The notes under the pieces were generated by a model, which was given only the letters and a program-made list of their open reading frames with translations, made no database searches and had not been told where the DNA came from. A program made the position numbers and the translations under genes. This document shows positions 50,757 to 62,647 of a DNA stretch of 64,000 bases, piece by piece; within the stretch, counting starts at the first letter, position 1, and the number at the start of each line of letters is the position of its first letter. The DNA comes from Mesostigma viride (Eukaryota; Streptophyta; Mesostigmatophyceae; Mesostigmatales; Mesostigmataceae): positions 1,860,816 to 1,924,815 of the forward strand of contig RPFO01000084.1 in the NCBI GenBank assembly GCA_009746045.1, read 5' to 3'.

Positions 50757-53700
50757 TCAATCCCACTCCTCATCAGTGTATGCAGCACTGTCAGAGTCCG
50801 CATAATTTACTACCACACGTTGCCTCTCACTTCTCCTTTGTGTGGGAATGCATGCCTCACCGTCGCTGCTCAGCGACAAATCACTAGCAATGTCATCAGG
50901 GCTTGATGCGCTGCCACTAGCCGCTGCCATGGACTTGCCAGCAATGCTCTTGCCACGCGAGCGGTTTGGTGCAGCGGCTGTGTGTGTTTCTACCAATGTG
51001 TCCGCAGTGCGCTTGCCACGCGAGCGGCTTGGTGCAGTGGTTGCTTGTGGTTCTACCAATGTGCCAACAGTGCGCTTGCCACGTGAGCGACTTGGTGCAG
51101 TGGTTGCTTGTGGCTCTACCAATGTGCCAACAGTGCGCTTGCCACGTGAGCGATTAGGTGCAGTGGTTGCTTGTGGCTCCGCAGCCATGCGTGCAGTGGT
51201 TGCTTGTGGATCTATGGGTGCAGTGCGATTACCTTGTGAACGACCTCGTGTTGTCATGTCTCTTCGCTTAACACACAGTGTCACCTTGCGCTGCAGGTTC
51301 ATATCAGCATACACGTCTGTGGTTCTCAGCTGAGCACCTGCAGCACGGGATAATACATGCTGGGCTGCACTACACGTTTCCTTCACCATTTGCCACGGCA
51401 ATTTACAGTGCACGATGGCTATCTCAGGTGCATACTCTGGATCAACTACAAAACCAACTGAACATACACTCCCGGGAAGGACTAAAGCATCCTGCTTGGG
51501 CGCTCGCTCCCCTAAAGGTATAAGCGTCAATCCCTCTAAAGGGAGCTCTTTCACAGAACCGACATCAAACAGAGCGACCTTTAAAAGAACTTGCCTACTC
51601 CATCCTTCCGTCGGGGCACGGAGGAAACTATGCAGAATGTGTGTGATGCGGCCATACCTAACCCCCTCTTTACCATAAACCATTACTCCTGAGTTGCGAT
51701 GGCGAACAGTTTGTCGAAGGTCGGCGACTGCAGTTCGGTAATTGCTGCCATTGATGTGGATTGAGTCATGCTCGTCACAAGCAGGCTCCATGCCACACAC
51801 CGCCGCCGTAATCATCGTGGGGAGGCGTGGCTCCTGGTTTTGCGCGATCCATTGCTTCAACCACGCCAGGTTGCCAACGTGAATGAGCCGACGCCTGCAA
51901 GTGACAAAGGCGAATAACGTACATCACATTGCAAAATCAATTAAACATACAATTAAACATAGTTGTCCCACTACATACAATTATCAACATAGTGAAAAAA
52001 GCATCTTCATCATTGCATGCACAACCAGATATTGCGTGTAGACAAGGACATAAGAATGTCACTGTGAAATCTAGAAAATCAACCACATTAAGCACGAGTA
52101 AGCAAATCAGAAGAATGCAGGAAACATATGATAATCCTATGTACATGCGTTGCAAGATTACACCCTCCTTTCGGCTGAACTGAATTAAAATTACCAATGC
52201 GAGGGTGTACAAATGTAGCATCGGTTTCTACAAGATACTCACCAGAATTCAATTCCATATCCGGGCTCGTATGTTGCATGCTGAAGTGCGAATTCCAGCA
52301 CTTGTACATAAGGCCTCAAGCTGCTCGACCTCAGAGAGAGTATATGCTTGTTGACGAAAGCGCTTGCTCGGCAGAATACACTTGGACGGATCAGTTTCCA
52401 GAATGTCCCACACAGACGGGAAGCCTTGACCCTGAAAAAAAAAACACATGAACCAAATAGAAAAAAAAGAACGTAAGTACATGTTTTGCATACACTTAAC
52501 CTGCTAGAAACACTCGCTGAAACATGGGAAATGTGCATGCAGCCAAGCAAACACGAAGTTTGTTTAAAAAACTTACCCACACAGTCTGGCGCGTGAAGTA
52601 GCTCAGGATGTTTAATGCCTCGAAGTCCATGAAGAAGTTTCCCATGGAGCATTCCACGTTCTTGTTTGACAATGGCCCAGAAGTAATCACCGCCATCTGG
52701 CGCTCACCCCATGTCATGCTCCTGCCATCAGGCAGGCCAGCATACCGGATCTGTTCCGCCAAGTGAGATGCAGCATGGACTGATCTTGACATTTCTGACG
52801 CTGGCATAACACACTCTAATGCTACCACCGCACGCACCATCATTTCGCCCACTTCGACTAACTGCGATTGAGTGAGACACCTTGCTGAAAATACAGCATT
52901 AAAGGCCACAGACAGCTGGACAAATGCCGCGCGGGCATCCGGATGCAAACGATTGCGCAACACGACCGGCAACAACAGACACAGGTACTTGTTCTTGTCA
53001 CTTGTTTTCATCGTCTCATCGCTTTTCCCGTCAGCGGCTAGTCCGTGGTACCGCCCAGGCACATAGTCTGGGAGGCGGTCGAACGCCTTTTCCACCTCTG
53101 CATTCAACAGAAACATGGTATGATACACAGATGTAAACGATCACATTGACAATTTGATTAGAAAATTATGTCAGAGGCGAATTCTCAGAGTGGCCAAACA
53201 CTGTCAGCCCAAATGCTCCGGCAAATCCTGACACTAACCCCATAAATAGTTATTGAAAAAATGAAAGGAAGTCTTACAAGCAACATGTTTACCCTAACAA
53301 GGGCACTTGGTTTGATGTGGTACACAGAAACCTCTAATGACAGTGGACTACGTCATGGGATCTATGGACCAACACAGCAATTAAGCAATCTTGGCAGATG
53401 ACAACATGAAACACTTATATAAAATACCAACAAACAACATCCAAACCAATTCCAATAAAAAAGCATATACACATCCATGCACAGACATACCACGGGTGGC
53501 CGCTTTCTCCTCCGACGTGAGTTGACAGGGTGGATGTCGAGAGTTTTTTTTAATGCTTATTGTCCGGACACCGTTCTTCGCCACTTTCTCCACCTCTTCC
53601 GTGGTAACCCAGAGCTCCTGATTAAGGCCCAGTTGTTGCAGCCTTGCTCGAACAGCAGCGGTATGAGCTTTCCCTGCACATAATAAAAAAGGCCACAAAG

Positions 53701-55407
53701 GACAACACAATATCAACGAAACGCACAATCAATAATCAATCAACAAGTATGTAACAAAAATTTGTCCCTTGCATATGACAAAGTTTACAAACTGCACACT
53801 AGAAAAAAAAAGAACACTGTCGCGTGCTACTTACCGCTGGTGCAGTTGAGTATCCGGAGCAGGCAGTTCGGGCCAAGGTGAAATTCATCCACCAGATGTC
53901 GAATTAACAGCTTGGTCCAGTACGGCAGCTTGCCGAATATTTCAGGTTGCACCCCCAACTCTTCCCGACAATATTTCAGGTACCCATCATAATCCATTTC
54001 TGGAGGGGCAGCTCCAGTCCCGGATGGTCGCGCAGGGTCACCTTCCTTCAAAAGCGTAGAGTGCCCTAAGTACACAAGCTTCCCATTGGAAAAAAAAGTT
54101 GCTTCCCATTCTGGCCCATGTAACATGCAGCCGCAGTATCCAGCATCTGGGATGTTTAGTGACTTTGCAAAAGCTGGGTAGTCGTGGATTACCCACAGTA
54201 GGAGCGCCTGCAGGCGCACAGGTTGTAACTGGCCGCCCTGGTCATCCACGATGTCGCATACATAAAAACCATTCCACATCGCCACAAGCTCATCAACCGC
54301 CAACTCCCAGTACACCTGCATTCTTTTTGGAGCCTTGCCCTTGGCGGCACTTATCAGCAGAACCATAGGTGAGAAGTTCTTGTTGACAAATACCCACTCA
54401 GGTAAATTGTAGCAAGCCATAAAAGCTGGCCAGCAAGAATAGTTTCCCATAAAGCTACGCGGACACACTCCGTCAACCGCCATCCCGAATATAAGATTAC
54501 GCAGCTCAGTACGAAACTGCGGGTAAAGATTTTTTACATGTTGTACAGCCGGACAGTCTGCAAAAAGAAACAGGCAAGGAAAGAACAAACCACAAAGAAT
54601 GCATTGAAGCAACGGTAAGAAATACAGATACATCACTTAACACGACACTGACCTTGCCAGGCAAGATTCAATAGCAAGATTCAGGGTTACTAACGTTCTA
54701 GCTCTACATACCAAAGTAACGCGGCGTTGTGTAACTCTATCGGCAAGCAAAGATAAAAAAAAAAAGCAATGGCCAGATGTAGAGGCTATGGATTACGAAC
54801 CTTTGACTCCGTCGACAGTCCGCGTCGGCGAATCTGCATCCTTGTTTTCTTTCTCTCCTGCATACCTCAGTGCCATTGACATCTTCTCCATTCTGAACCA
54901 GCCCCGAACCCTGTCCAGCAAAGAAAAAACTCTGACTTGCCGATAGGGCTTCCTCGTATTAATCACCATGCCGTCTGTGTCTGTGTATATCTCATAACGA
55001 GGTTCGGCGCACTTTGGGCACTGCTGGAGATCCTTATCTTTGTAAACATAATCGTCACACTTGCAAGCATCGTATACTTTATACGTCAAGCCCAAGTCTC
55101 GCAACAGGCGTCTAGCCGCCTCAACAGAAGCCGGCAAGACATTGCCAGGTGGTAGGAGAGAACTAAAAAGGGCCAGCTGTGCGTCTGCGAACTTCCGAGT
55201 ACAACCTCCTTGGCCCCATTGCGTTAGCAATTGTAGGGCCGCCACAACAGCTGGAACGTTAGATCCTGGGTATAAAGGCGTCTCCAAATGTACTCTGTTT
55301 GCAGCAGCATCGAAATTCCTGGCGAATTCCATAGCTGCCTCAGGCCCAGTTCGGTACTCATCCGCCCATCCCTCCATGAGGAAGTCGTCAAGGCCTTGTT
55401 CCTCCAT
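50757..55407 (-). CDS. Tnp2-family transposase of the CACTA element (six exons)
   Basis: Minus-strand exons by frame and GT/AG: 55407-54801, 54557-53835, 53673-53491, 53097-52577, 52431-52243, 51894-50757 (about 1,119 residues). Exon 1: LTYKVYDACKCDDYVYKDKD and QQCPKCAEPRYE, the Cys pairs of Tnp2 proteins. Exon 2: LIFGMAVDGVCPRSFMGNYS, CWPAFMACYNLPEWVFVNKN, LALLLWVIHDYPAF-like. Exon 4: GPLSNKNVECSMGNFFMDFE. These hold candidate D, D and E catalytic residues. The last exon ends in four basic repeats (QATTAPSRSRGKRTVGTLVE). Introns 1-4 join in phase. Exon 5 needs one single-base indel correction to join exon 6, so the copy may be inactive. It cuts and inserts the element using the terminal repeats. 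Confidence 0.85.
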
Positions 55408-56336
55408 GGTTGAAAATCGCTAAACAACCAATGGTGGCGGCAGCAACGGGGACGGCCCGCGGCCGCCTTGCCGCGGGCCCTCCCCGTTGCTGCCGCCATG
55501 GCTACCATGGCGGCAGCAACGAGGTGTTTTCGTGGCTCCCGGCTGTGTCCTTGCATGCCTAAAACGCAAAGGAACGAAGGGGCACCGACCGCGTCTGACT
55601 GTCGAGCTAGCCAACGGACCGCGTGGGCCATTCCCGCGGCTAGCTATGCGTCAGTTATGTTAACAGTCAAATTTGCCGGGTAATCTATGTAACCGCAGCT
55701 TCTTGATGCGGATTCAATCCTACTCGAACATGATGTCAACTTTGCACCGTTAACCATGGCTGTGAGAGGCCCGAATCCGATACTTTGCGCCTTATTAGCC
55801 CCTTAGCCTGTCAACGTCACACCAGTGTGTGACCACCTTCATTCAGGATTCGGTGATACTTATTTCTTATTTCACCTCTCTGGTTTCTAATTGGATACTA
55901 AATATACCGATTTCCCCGAATCCGATACTTTGCGCCTTATTAGCCCCTTAGCCTGTCAACGTCACACCAGTGTGTGACCACCTTCATTCAGGATTCGGTG
56001 ATACTTATTTCTTATTTCACCTCTCTGGTTTCTAATTGGATACTAAATATACGATTTCCCCGAATCCGATACTTTGCGCCATGGCGTTCAGATCAGCAGG
56101 ATTCGCTCCTAAAGTAAGATCCTGTCGACTTCCGCCGGGAGAGATGATTGACGGTAGATGGGCCAAGATCGGACGGAGTTCCTTTTTACTGCGCAAAATT
56201 GACACCCGCAATTAGCACAGTGCCGTTGTGCGGATTCAAAACTTGCGCCTTGTCATTAAGAAATGACAACGGCGCCAAGGATGGAGCACGCAAACGCGTT
56301 AATGTCGGCTGGGGGTGGTCTGGTTAGTGGGGAAGA
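55408..56336. promoter_or_regulatory. Divergent promoter region of the CACTA genes
   Basis: 929 bp between the two start codons. A 28-bp-arm hairpin lies at 55436-55463/55470-55497 (arms begin GGCGGCAGCAACGGGGAC; one or two mismatches), 29 bases upstream of the transposase ATG and reaching into its likely leader. A third GGCGGCAGCAACG copy follows at 55511. A 145-bp tandem repeat occupies 55771-56080 (two full copies plus 21 bp), beginning CCGAATCCGATACTTTGCGC. No TATA box is obvious. The repeats are candidate binding sites for the element's own regulator. Confidence 0.6.
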
Positions 56337-59300
56337 ATGGTGGGGATCGCCGCCGATCCTGTAAAGTGGGCAAACTTTCGTGCCGCCAAGTCCGTAGAAC
56401 TACACCCTCTGAAGCATGTGCAAGCCGATAGTCGGCTGCGGACTCTTAGGGAAGTCGTCGCGGCGCAATCGAAGGAGTGGTTGCTGGAGGGTGTAGCAAA
56501 GAAACACCAAGATCAAGAACTGCTGAAGGATGTTTGTGCTCGGATCAAGGCGATTTGTTCTGAATTCTTACCTCTACTGGCCCAGGACGAGTTAAATGAT
56601 GCAAAGGCCCATTACTCTGCAGCCGTTGCGGCAGAGAGCAGCAGGAAACTGAATGAAGTCCTGAACGGACCGACAGCGGCGACAACCGCAGTGAAGTCTC
56701 TCCCCGATCCTCCTGCTTTGGAAACGCCTGAAGCGATAGTTGAAAGGGAGCTAGTAGCGAGGCGTCTATACATCCGAAAGCACGAGGCGCAGCTAGCGGC
56801 AAAGAGATTGGCCAACAGAGTGGCTAAGGCTGAACAGAAACGTGCCCCGCTTGCCTGCGTAACCAACCAGCCCAAACAGGTAATTAAACAAAGAATACTC
56901 ATGAACTGCCGTGTCTTGGTATGCATCCGTTGTGTATGACGTCGTGTTGTTCTTCCCTTCCTCCTTGGGGATGCAAATCATCTTATTGCTGCCCTGTTTT
57001 GAGAAATCTGTATGAGAAACGCTACAGCGCCTGGCAAGCCAAAAAAAAAAATTCCCCCCGCGAGGGGAAATTTTTTTTTTTGGCTTGCCAGGCACAGTTC
57101 TTGTCGTTGCACTCGGAGTGCAGTCAGCAATCTGTAGTGCAACCGTACTTTCTACTCGCCATCGATAGTTTTCTGATCGAGTGCATTATTATGTTCCTTC
57201 GGATGCTGTGCTTTGTTCTTCATGGTGAACACCACAGCTGGGCGTCCAAAAAGCAAAGAAAACTGCAACCGGCAAGTCGACAGCAAAAGCCAAGCCTGCT
57301 GCAGTCACCGCCGGGACCATGCAGCTGCCTCCAGCCCTCGAGGCTGAAAGGGCCGCCAAGATTGCAGCTTTGCAGGCCCAAATTGACGCTATCAACGCGC
57401 AGTTCGACCAGCAGATGAGCGCCGTGCCGGCACCCCCTCTCGTGGCCTTGCCACCACCACCCATGCCAGGCTGTCCATCTGCCCACGTGCTGGCACGTAA
57501 GTTCCCTTTTTTTCCCCTTTGGTATACGGGCCTTACTGTTGCTTCATGGAAACTTACAACGCATCAATTTGCCTGTATTTACCCTTCAACTTTGTGCATT
57601 ATTATCTTTATGAAGTCCCACACGTTTTGTGTATATTGGTTTTCTTTGTGTTTCATTCAAGCTGACTTTTGACTTCTTTAATTGCATGTGTCTTTCCTTA
57701 ATTTCATCCAGCCGTGGACGTGGCTGGCACAGTGACACCGGTGCTGGTGCCCATCCTGGCACCTGAACCAGGTCCAAATGTGAAGCCCCAGTATTCGAAG
57801 CAATTATCGCTTCTGCTGGCATGCGAATCTCCATGTATCGATTCAAAGGCCCTGCCCCAGCCCACTCCGGGGGCTGCTGGTGATGAACCTGTGACGCAGC
57901 AGGCCATTCCCTGTAAGTAATATCAGATCACTTCCAATCGTGGTTGTTTTATTCTTGTCTCTTTTTGCATTGGCATACCTGTATTTTACTTAGCAACTAT
58001 CTCAGTTTCTGCACTGACGATGCACTCAAATATTCTTTTCGCTCAACCTTATTAAGACCTTGCTGTGTTCGTTTGCCACCATAGCATACATAACCCCCAT
58101 TCACCAGCAGCTTCCCCGTTTCCCATTTGTAAATGCATTCCCTGTTTGTTTTTATGATCCCAACAAAGTCTCTCTTTTGCAATTGATGTGTGCAGTGCCT
58201 TCGCAGGCTTCTTCAAAGAGGAAGGGCATGACACCAGCGCCAGTTTCCAAGGCCCGGCGCGGATCAACAGAGACCAAGTCCCCATCTGCAACAAAGGATC
58301 CAGTCCTGCCATCGCCGCAGCCTCTAGAAGAGAACATCGCCGTCCTTCCACAGCCGCCAACAGCACCTAAGACACGTGCTCAGTGCCCACCACCTTCAGA
58401 TCTGGGGTTGATGCACTACATCAAGGAGGTGCTCCCTCAGGCCACTGTGTTGCCTCTTCCAACAGAGGTGACAACGACCACCGTACCGGTTGGCACCATC
58501 ATAGCTCAAAAATGGTTGCTGAAGGCGCGCAAGCAGCTGAGATTGGGGGATGAGTTGGTGTGGGATGTAGGCCGCATTGCTATGGTCAAGCCACGGAACA
58601 AGTCCCCGTGGACGCTTGCGTTTCCTAACGGGGATGAGCCAGAATCAAGGTATTGCTTTGATCTGAGGAAATTGCACTACGGTGAGGAGGGGTCTGGCGA
58701 GCTCTCATGGGTGATGTTGGGCAATGTTACGGTGAACGACCTGCCTGGAAAGGCAGAAGAAACGAACACGAGTCAAGTGCCTTCCCCCCCGGATGTGCCA
58801 GCCCCACTGCCACCCTCCACGGCCGTGCCAGCCCCTCCGGCCCCACAGCTGCCACCCTCCACGGCCGTGCCAGCCCCTCCGGCCCCACTGCCACCCTCCA
58901 CGGCCGTGCCAGCCCCTCCGGCCCCACTGCCACCCTCCACGGCCGTGCCAGCCCCTCCGGCCCCACTGCCACCCTCCACGGCCGTGCCAGCCCCTCCGGC
59001 CCCACTGCTGCCACCCTCCACGGCCGTGCCAGCCCCTCCGGCCCCACTGCCACCCTCCACGGCCGTGCCAGCCCCTCCGGCCCCACTGCCACCCTCCACG
59101 GGAGGACCGGAGTCATCGGTGGAATCCGTGCTTGCCAACATGATGTTGCAGTTGAAAAAAATGCAAGAGGAGCTCGACGCGAAGAACGCCATCATCAACA
59201 AACAAGCGGAGAGATCTGCACCGACAGAATCCTGCTCAAGCCTACCAATCCCATGTGTAAGTTCCGCAGCTCCTCAGATACGGAAATGTTACCATCTTTA

Positions 59301-59510
59301 TAATTGTGGATGCCTTGATGAGTTTGCATTGCGGTTTTGTTGTGTATTCTTTTTCTGACTACTTGCGCAACCCAATGGTCCAAACTCTCTGCTGTTTGCG
59401 TGCAGGAAAATACCCCGGACAGCGCGGCACAAGCAAAACACTGCGAGCTGCTGAATGGCCAGAAGGCAGAAGGCATGGCATCAAACCGAGTCCAGCCAGT
59501 TTTGGAATAG
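56337..59510 (+). CDS. Second CACTA gene (TnpA-like position; five exons, 722 residues)
   Basis: Exons 56337-56879, 57238-57496, 57712-57912, 58196-59256, 59406-59510 join in phase at GT/AG sites and end at TAG. Exon 1: helical, Lys/Ala-rich. Exon 2: coiled coil [20 protein letters not shown]. Exon 4: a basic start, then [58 protein letters not shown] (a compact domain I do not recognise). Eight Pro-rich 13-residue repeats follow ([13 protein letters not shown], 58801-59100) and a C-terminal coil, [20 protein letters not shown]. By position and coils it may be the DNA-binding accessory protein that cooperates with Tnp2. No sequence match to TnpA is claimed. Confidence 0.72.
58801..59100 (+). 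repeat. 39-bp coding minisatellite (eight copies)
   Basis: Unit CCACCCTCCACGGCCGTGCC plus 19 further bases, giving 13-residue Pro/Ala repeats. Some copies have a 3-bp insertion (CTG or CAG). All copies keep the frame. Confidence 0.9.
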
Positions 59511-60044
59511 CTGTAAGTTTTCACGATCAGGGTGCACAGGATTCCATTTTTTTGCACTACAAAGCGATTTTTTTGTCTCAAGTATGAGCGTGATTTTTTA
59601 CTGTCTCGTCATTTTGGATTCAATGGTGTACATTTGCACATCCTGCAGCCTTTCTGATTCTGGCCCTGCACCTTGCTGCTTTGTCCTTCTTAATTGTGCT
59701 CCTACGTGCAGGAAGACGTAGAACGAAACATGCGGACTCTGAACAGTATGGGAGAGGCATGAGAACTCTTCTCGTGAAGAATTGTGTGAAGATGTACACA
59801 AACTTCCCTGATTCCAAGAATGAATCAGTTTTTCCCTTTCAGCAAGACATGACTACGAATGTCAGTTGACAGCATGTTTGCTGTGGATGATGTATGCAAG
59901 CTGTAACATGATATTTATCAATGTAATAAATGCACTGATTGTGAGTCATGCCCCTGTTGTAATCATCTTGCATTGTCGTATTTCTGACGGTCCCTGATAA
60001 CACCATTTTTTTGTCCCAGAATGGCTGGAGAATTAGCCTGTGCA
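59511..60044 (+). other. 3' flank of the second CACTA gene
   Basis: Contains acceptor-like TGCAG at 59707-59711 and TTTCAG at 59838-59843 followed by short open stretches, so alternative terminal exons (to TGA near 59868) are possible. TGTAAT at 59921 could serve polyadenylation. Confidence 0.4.
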
Positions 60045-60425
60045 TGTTCTTGATTTTCTTGAGATTCTACTCGTTTTTTTGTCCTGAGATTTTCTTGAGA
60101 TTCTACTCGTTTTATTGTCCTGAGATTGTCCTGAGATTTTGTCCTGAGATTGTCCTGAGATTTTGTCCTGAGATTTTCACTACAAAGTCAAAATCTCAAG
60201 ACCTGAGTTTTTCACCAGAAATCTCAGGACCCGAGGTGTGCACTTACCAGATTTTGTGAAGACGAAAAAAATCAGGAAAAATCAGGACAATCTCAGGAAA
60301 ATTTAAGAAAAATCTCAGGACAATCTCAGGACAATCTCAAGATATCTCAGGATTTCTCAGGATTTCTCAGGATTTCTAAAAAAAAAACTCAGGACAATCT
60401 CAAGATATCTCAGGACGAATTTTTT
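60045..60425. repeat. Right subterminal repeat array of the CACTA element
   Basis: Copies of TTGTCCTGAGATT and the inverse AATCTCAGGACAATC/TCTCAAGATATCTCAGG are packed across the interval, mirroring 50205-50600. Confidence 0.85.
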
Positions 60426-60439
60426 CCGACTTCCTAGTG

Positions 60440-60925
60440 TACGGTACGAACCAATAACGCAATTTTTAGTATCTAATCGCCGCTGCTCTTGCTGAATTTT
60501 AACCGGAAGCTGAAAAAGGTGTCCAGTGAAGCGATTAGTAGTGACTGGTGGTCGGGCCCTTCCATTACTCCTTATCGACAAATTTTGGGTTCTACCTGCA
60601 GAGATAGTCGGGGTAAAATTGCCTCTTCATTTTAGCAAATTAGCAAATTAGCGGAGGCCGGGGGCCGAGATTAATCAGGCGGAGCCAATTTTCGGAAGAA
60701 CCGTTAGGTTCGCCAGAATTGGCGAAGCTTATAAGGCCGTACACGTGAGAAAACATAGGAATAGGGGATGAAAATCCGTCAATCCATCCATACATACATC
60801 CATCCATCCATCCATCCACCGAATTTGTCCCGAATTTGCAAGCATAAGGGTGAGGTTCTTCCGAAAATTGGCTCCGCCGTAGAGTTTCAACGGGCAAGTT
60901 GCAAACACGCACGTTACTTGATTAA
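60440..60925. other. No gene; inverted repeat and CATC microsatellite
   Basis: Near-perfect 24-25 bp inverted arms at 60679-60702 (GGCGGAGCCAATTTTCGG...) and 60854-60878 enclose a 150-bp loop that holds a (CATC)n tract at about 60781-60820. A foldback element or ancient TIR remnant is possible. Confidence 0.6.
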
Positions 60926-62643
60926 CACGTCGTACGTAACCCTACCTATTTTTAGGACTGAGTTGAACTCAGTCCTAATTTTAGGACTGAGTTTTTGGGT
61001 TTCGTAGAAAATTCGCCCCGGTCAGAGCGTTGGACAAAAAAATTCTCTCAAAATTTATTCAAATACTACGTGAAAAGACCTTTCTTGGACATATTTTTGG
61101 GATTTTTTTTGATTTTGTTTGGGCGGCTAAATGTGCGGTCAAAGTACAGGTGGTAAGGGTACTTTTTCACGCGAAACGTGAGTTCCGGAAATGCACGACC
61201 TAGCCATGGCGGCTTGCGCCCATGCATGCAGTTTACGTTTGCGGACGATTTAGCTGGTCAAACTCAGGAAGTAGATTTCTTATGTCTTAAAGATGACACA
61301 GGCAAAATTTTAGCTCGCGGAGATGCGATTTACCAAGTGTCGGCACTGCTCTTGGTGGAAAAAACTGCGATCAGGCAGGCTGACGGAATTGATGACTAAA
61401 ACTGCTTTCCGGCGCAGGTCGAAGGGTTTATATGCTTCTTTCTACTAATTATCATGCATTTTCGTAGAATAAAGTCAGTGGCAGTAAAGATTTGATGATT
61501 TCAAGCACTCTGTCACGTCATGCTATGTGTGCCGGCAATTGTCACTTTTGCGGGCACCGCCTGGGCCAAGGTAACGCCATCCGTGAACGGTAAAGCTGAA
61601 ATATCGTTGCCTCATCGTTTTTTGATGTTCTTGAATGAGTTTCAGCTTGCGAGGCGTTGTCAGTTTCGAGTCTTGATGCGCTTTCTTGACCGTTGCCTGC
61701 CCCTCTCTAAAACCCCCTTTTTTGATGATGTTACCAGGCATTCGCCTTACTCTAGTGTAATTGTGCAGGTTTTTAGGCGCTTAATGGGTTTAAATACCTT
61801 CATAGATGTTAGTTCTTCTTTTGCTACATTCATACTGCATGATTGTGTGGCCATGGGCTGCATCAAGCGTGCTTTCGAGCTTACACTTGTGAGTGAAAAG
61901 TCTTGGTGATAAACCACTGTCATAATGTGCCAGCAAGTATGTTGGCCATGTCATGGCAAAGCAAAACAGCTTTAGCCATGTCTATTCTTGTTAGAAACAA
62001 TTGAAATATGCTTAACCTACCCATCATATTGGTGGTTAAGACTTATAATACAACCCTTTGTAGGTAGGTATCCATACCCATTCCCTACGTGCGTGCATAG
62101 GCTCTCACACATACTAAGGTATCATATAACTGCAATATGATGATGCAAGCATGTTGTCCTATTATGCTAGAAGGGAAATGAGTTGATTGGCATGGTTGGT
62201 TGCCACGGTGGTGTGTAGTATGACCGCACTTACATGCTAGCATTTTGCTAGCAAGGCCCAGTCCTATTATAGGACTGGCAGTGTTTTGTGTGTTTCAGGC
62301 AGTGCCTGTGGCCAAATTGAGTCCAGTTTTTTTCTACAGGTCCAGAACTATATTTTTTACATGCCTATATTTTTTAAACATGCATGTGGAATTTATTCAA
62401 TTTTTCCCAATCGTGCTTCCACACAAAAATGCAAAATCGCGAGTAAGGGTCCACACCCCAGTAAAATTATACATGATTTGGTCAATGTATGATTTTTTAT
62501 GCATATGCCCAAGCATTAGCATGATATTGAGTGCTATTATGCATATCAAACATATGGGGTACCCCCCTACCCTTACCGCTACATGATCTCAAAGTTGGCA
62601 TACTCAGTCCTATTTTTAGGACTGAGTTTGCACGTACGACGTG
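60926..62643 (+). mobile_element. TTAA-flanked element, copy 2 (1,718 bp)
   Basis: Same 12-bp termini, length and internal order as 18044-19761, in opposite orientation, flanked by TTAA at 60922-60925 and 62644-62647. Flanking sequence is unrelated to that of copy 1, so it moved as a unit. Subterminal palindromes of CTCAGTCCTA/TAGGACTGAG are present at both ends, and one of CAGTCCTATTATAGGACTGG internally near 62260. Confidence 0.82.
61520..61909 (+). CDS. Conserved 129-residue ORF of the TTAA element, copy 2
   Basis: Partner of 18778-19167. Begins MLCVPAIVTFAGTAWAKVTP; includes LARRCQFRVLMRFLDRCLPL and FIDVSSSFATFILHDCVAMG. An upstream frame (61178-61399) carries MQFTFADDLAGQTQEVDFLC and a downstream one (62245-62586) is also conserved. 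Unrecognised; no transposase motif. Confidence 0.4.
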   Translation: MLCVPAIVTFAGTAWAKVTPSVNGKAEISLPHRFLMFLNEFQLARRCQFRVLMRFLDRCLPLSKTPFFDDVTRHSPYSSVIVQVFRRLMGLNTFIDVSSSFATFILHDCVAMGCIKRAFELTLVSEKSW

Positions 62644-62647
62644 TTAA

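Larger units (their letters stand above)
50189..60439. mobile_element. Complete CACTA (En/Spm-type) DNA transposon, 10.25 kb
   Basis: Left end CACTAGGAAGTCGG (50189-50202), right end CCGACTTCCTAGTG (60426-60439), a perfect 14-bp inverted repeat starting with CACTA; it extends outward to GTACACTA...TAGTGTAC. Subterminal arrays of CTGAGATTTT/CTCAGGA repeats lie inside both ends. A Tnp2-type transposase gene (minus) and a second multi-exon gene (plus) diverge from the centre. The usual 3-bp duplication is not seen (GTA left, TAC right). A 2-bp TA reading is possible. Confidence 0.9.

Noticed and set aside
58727-59303. Antisense and alternate-frame repeat proteins over 58801-59100
   Set aside because: Shadows of the 39-bp minisatellite; only the spliced plus-strand frame joins in phase with flanking exons.
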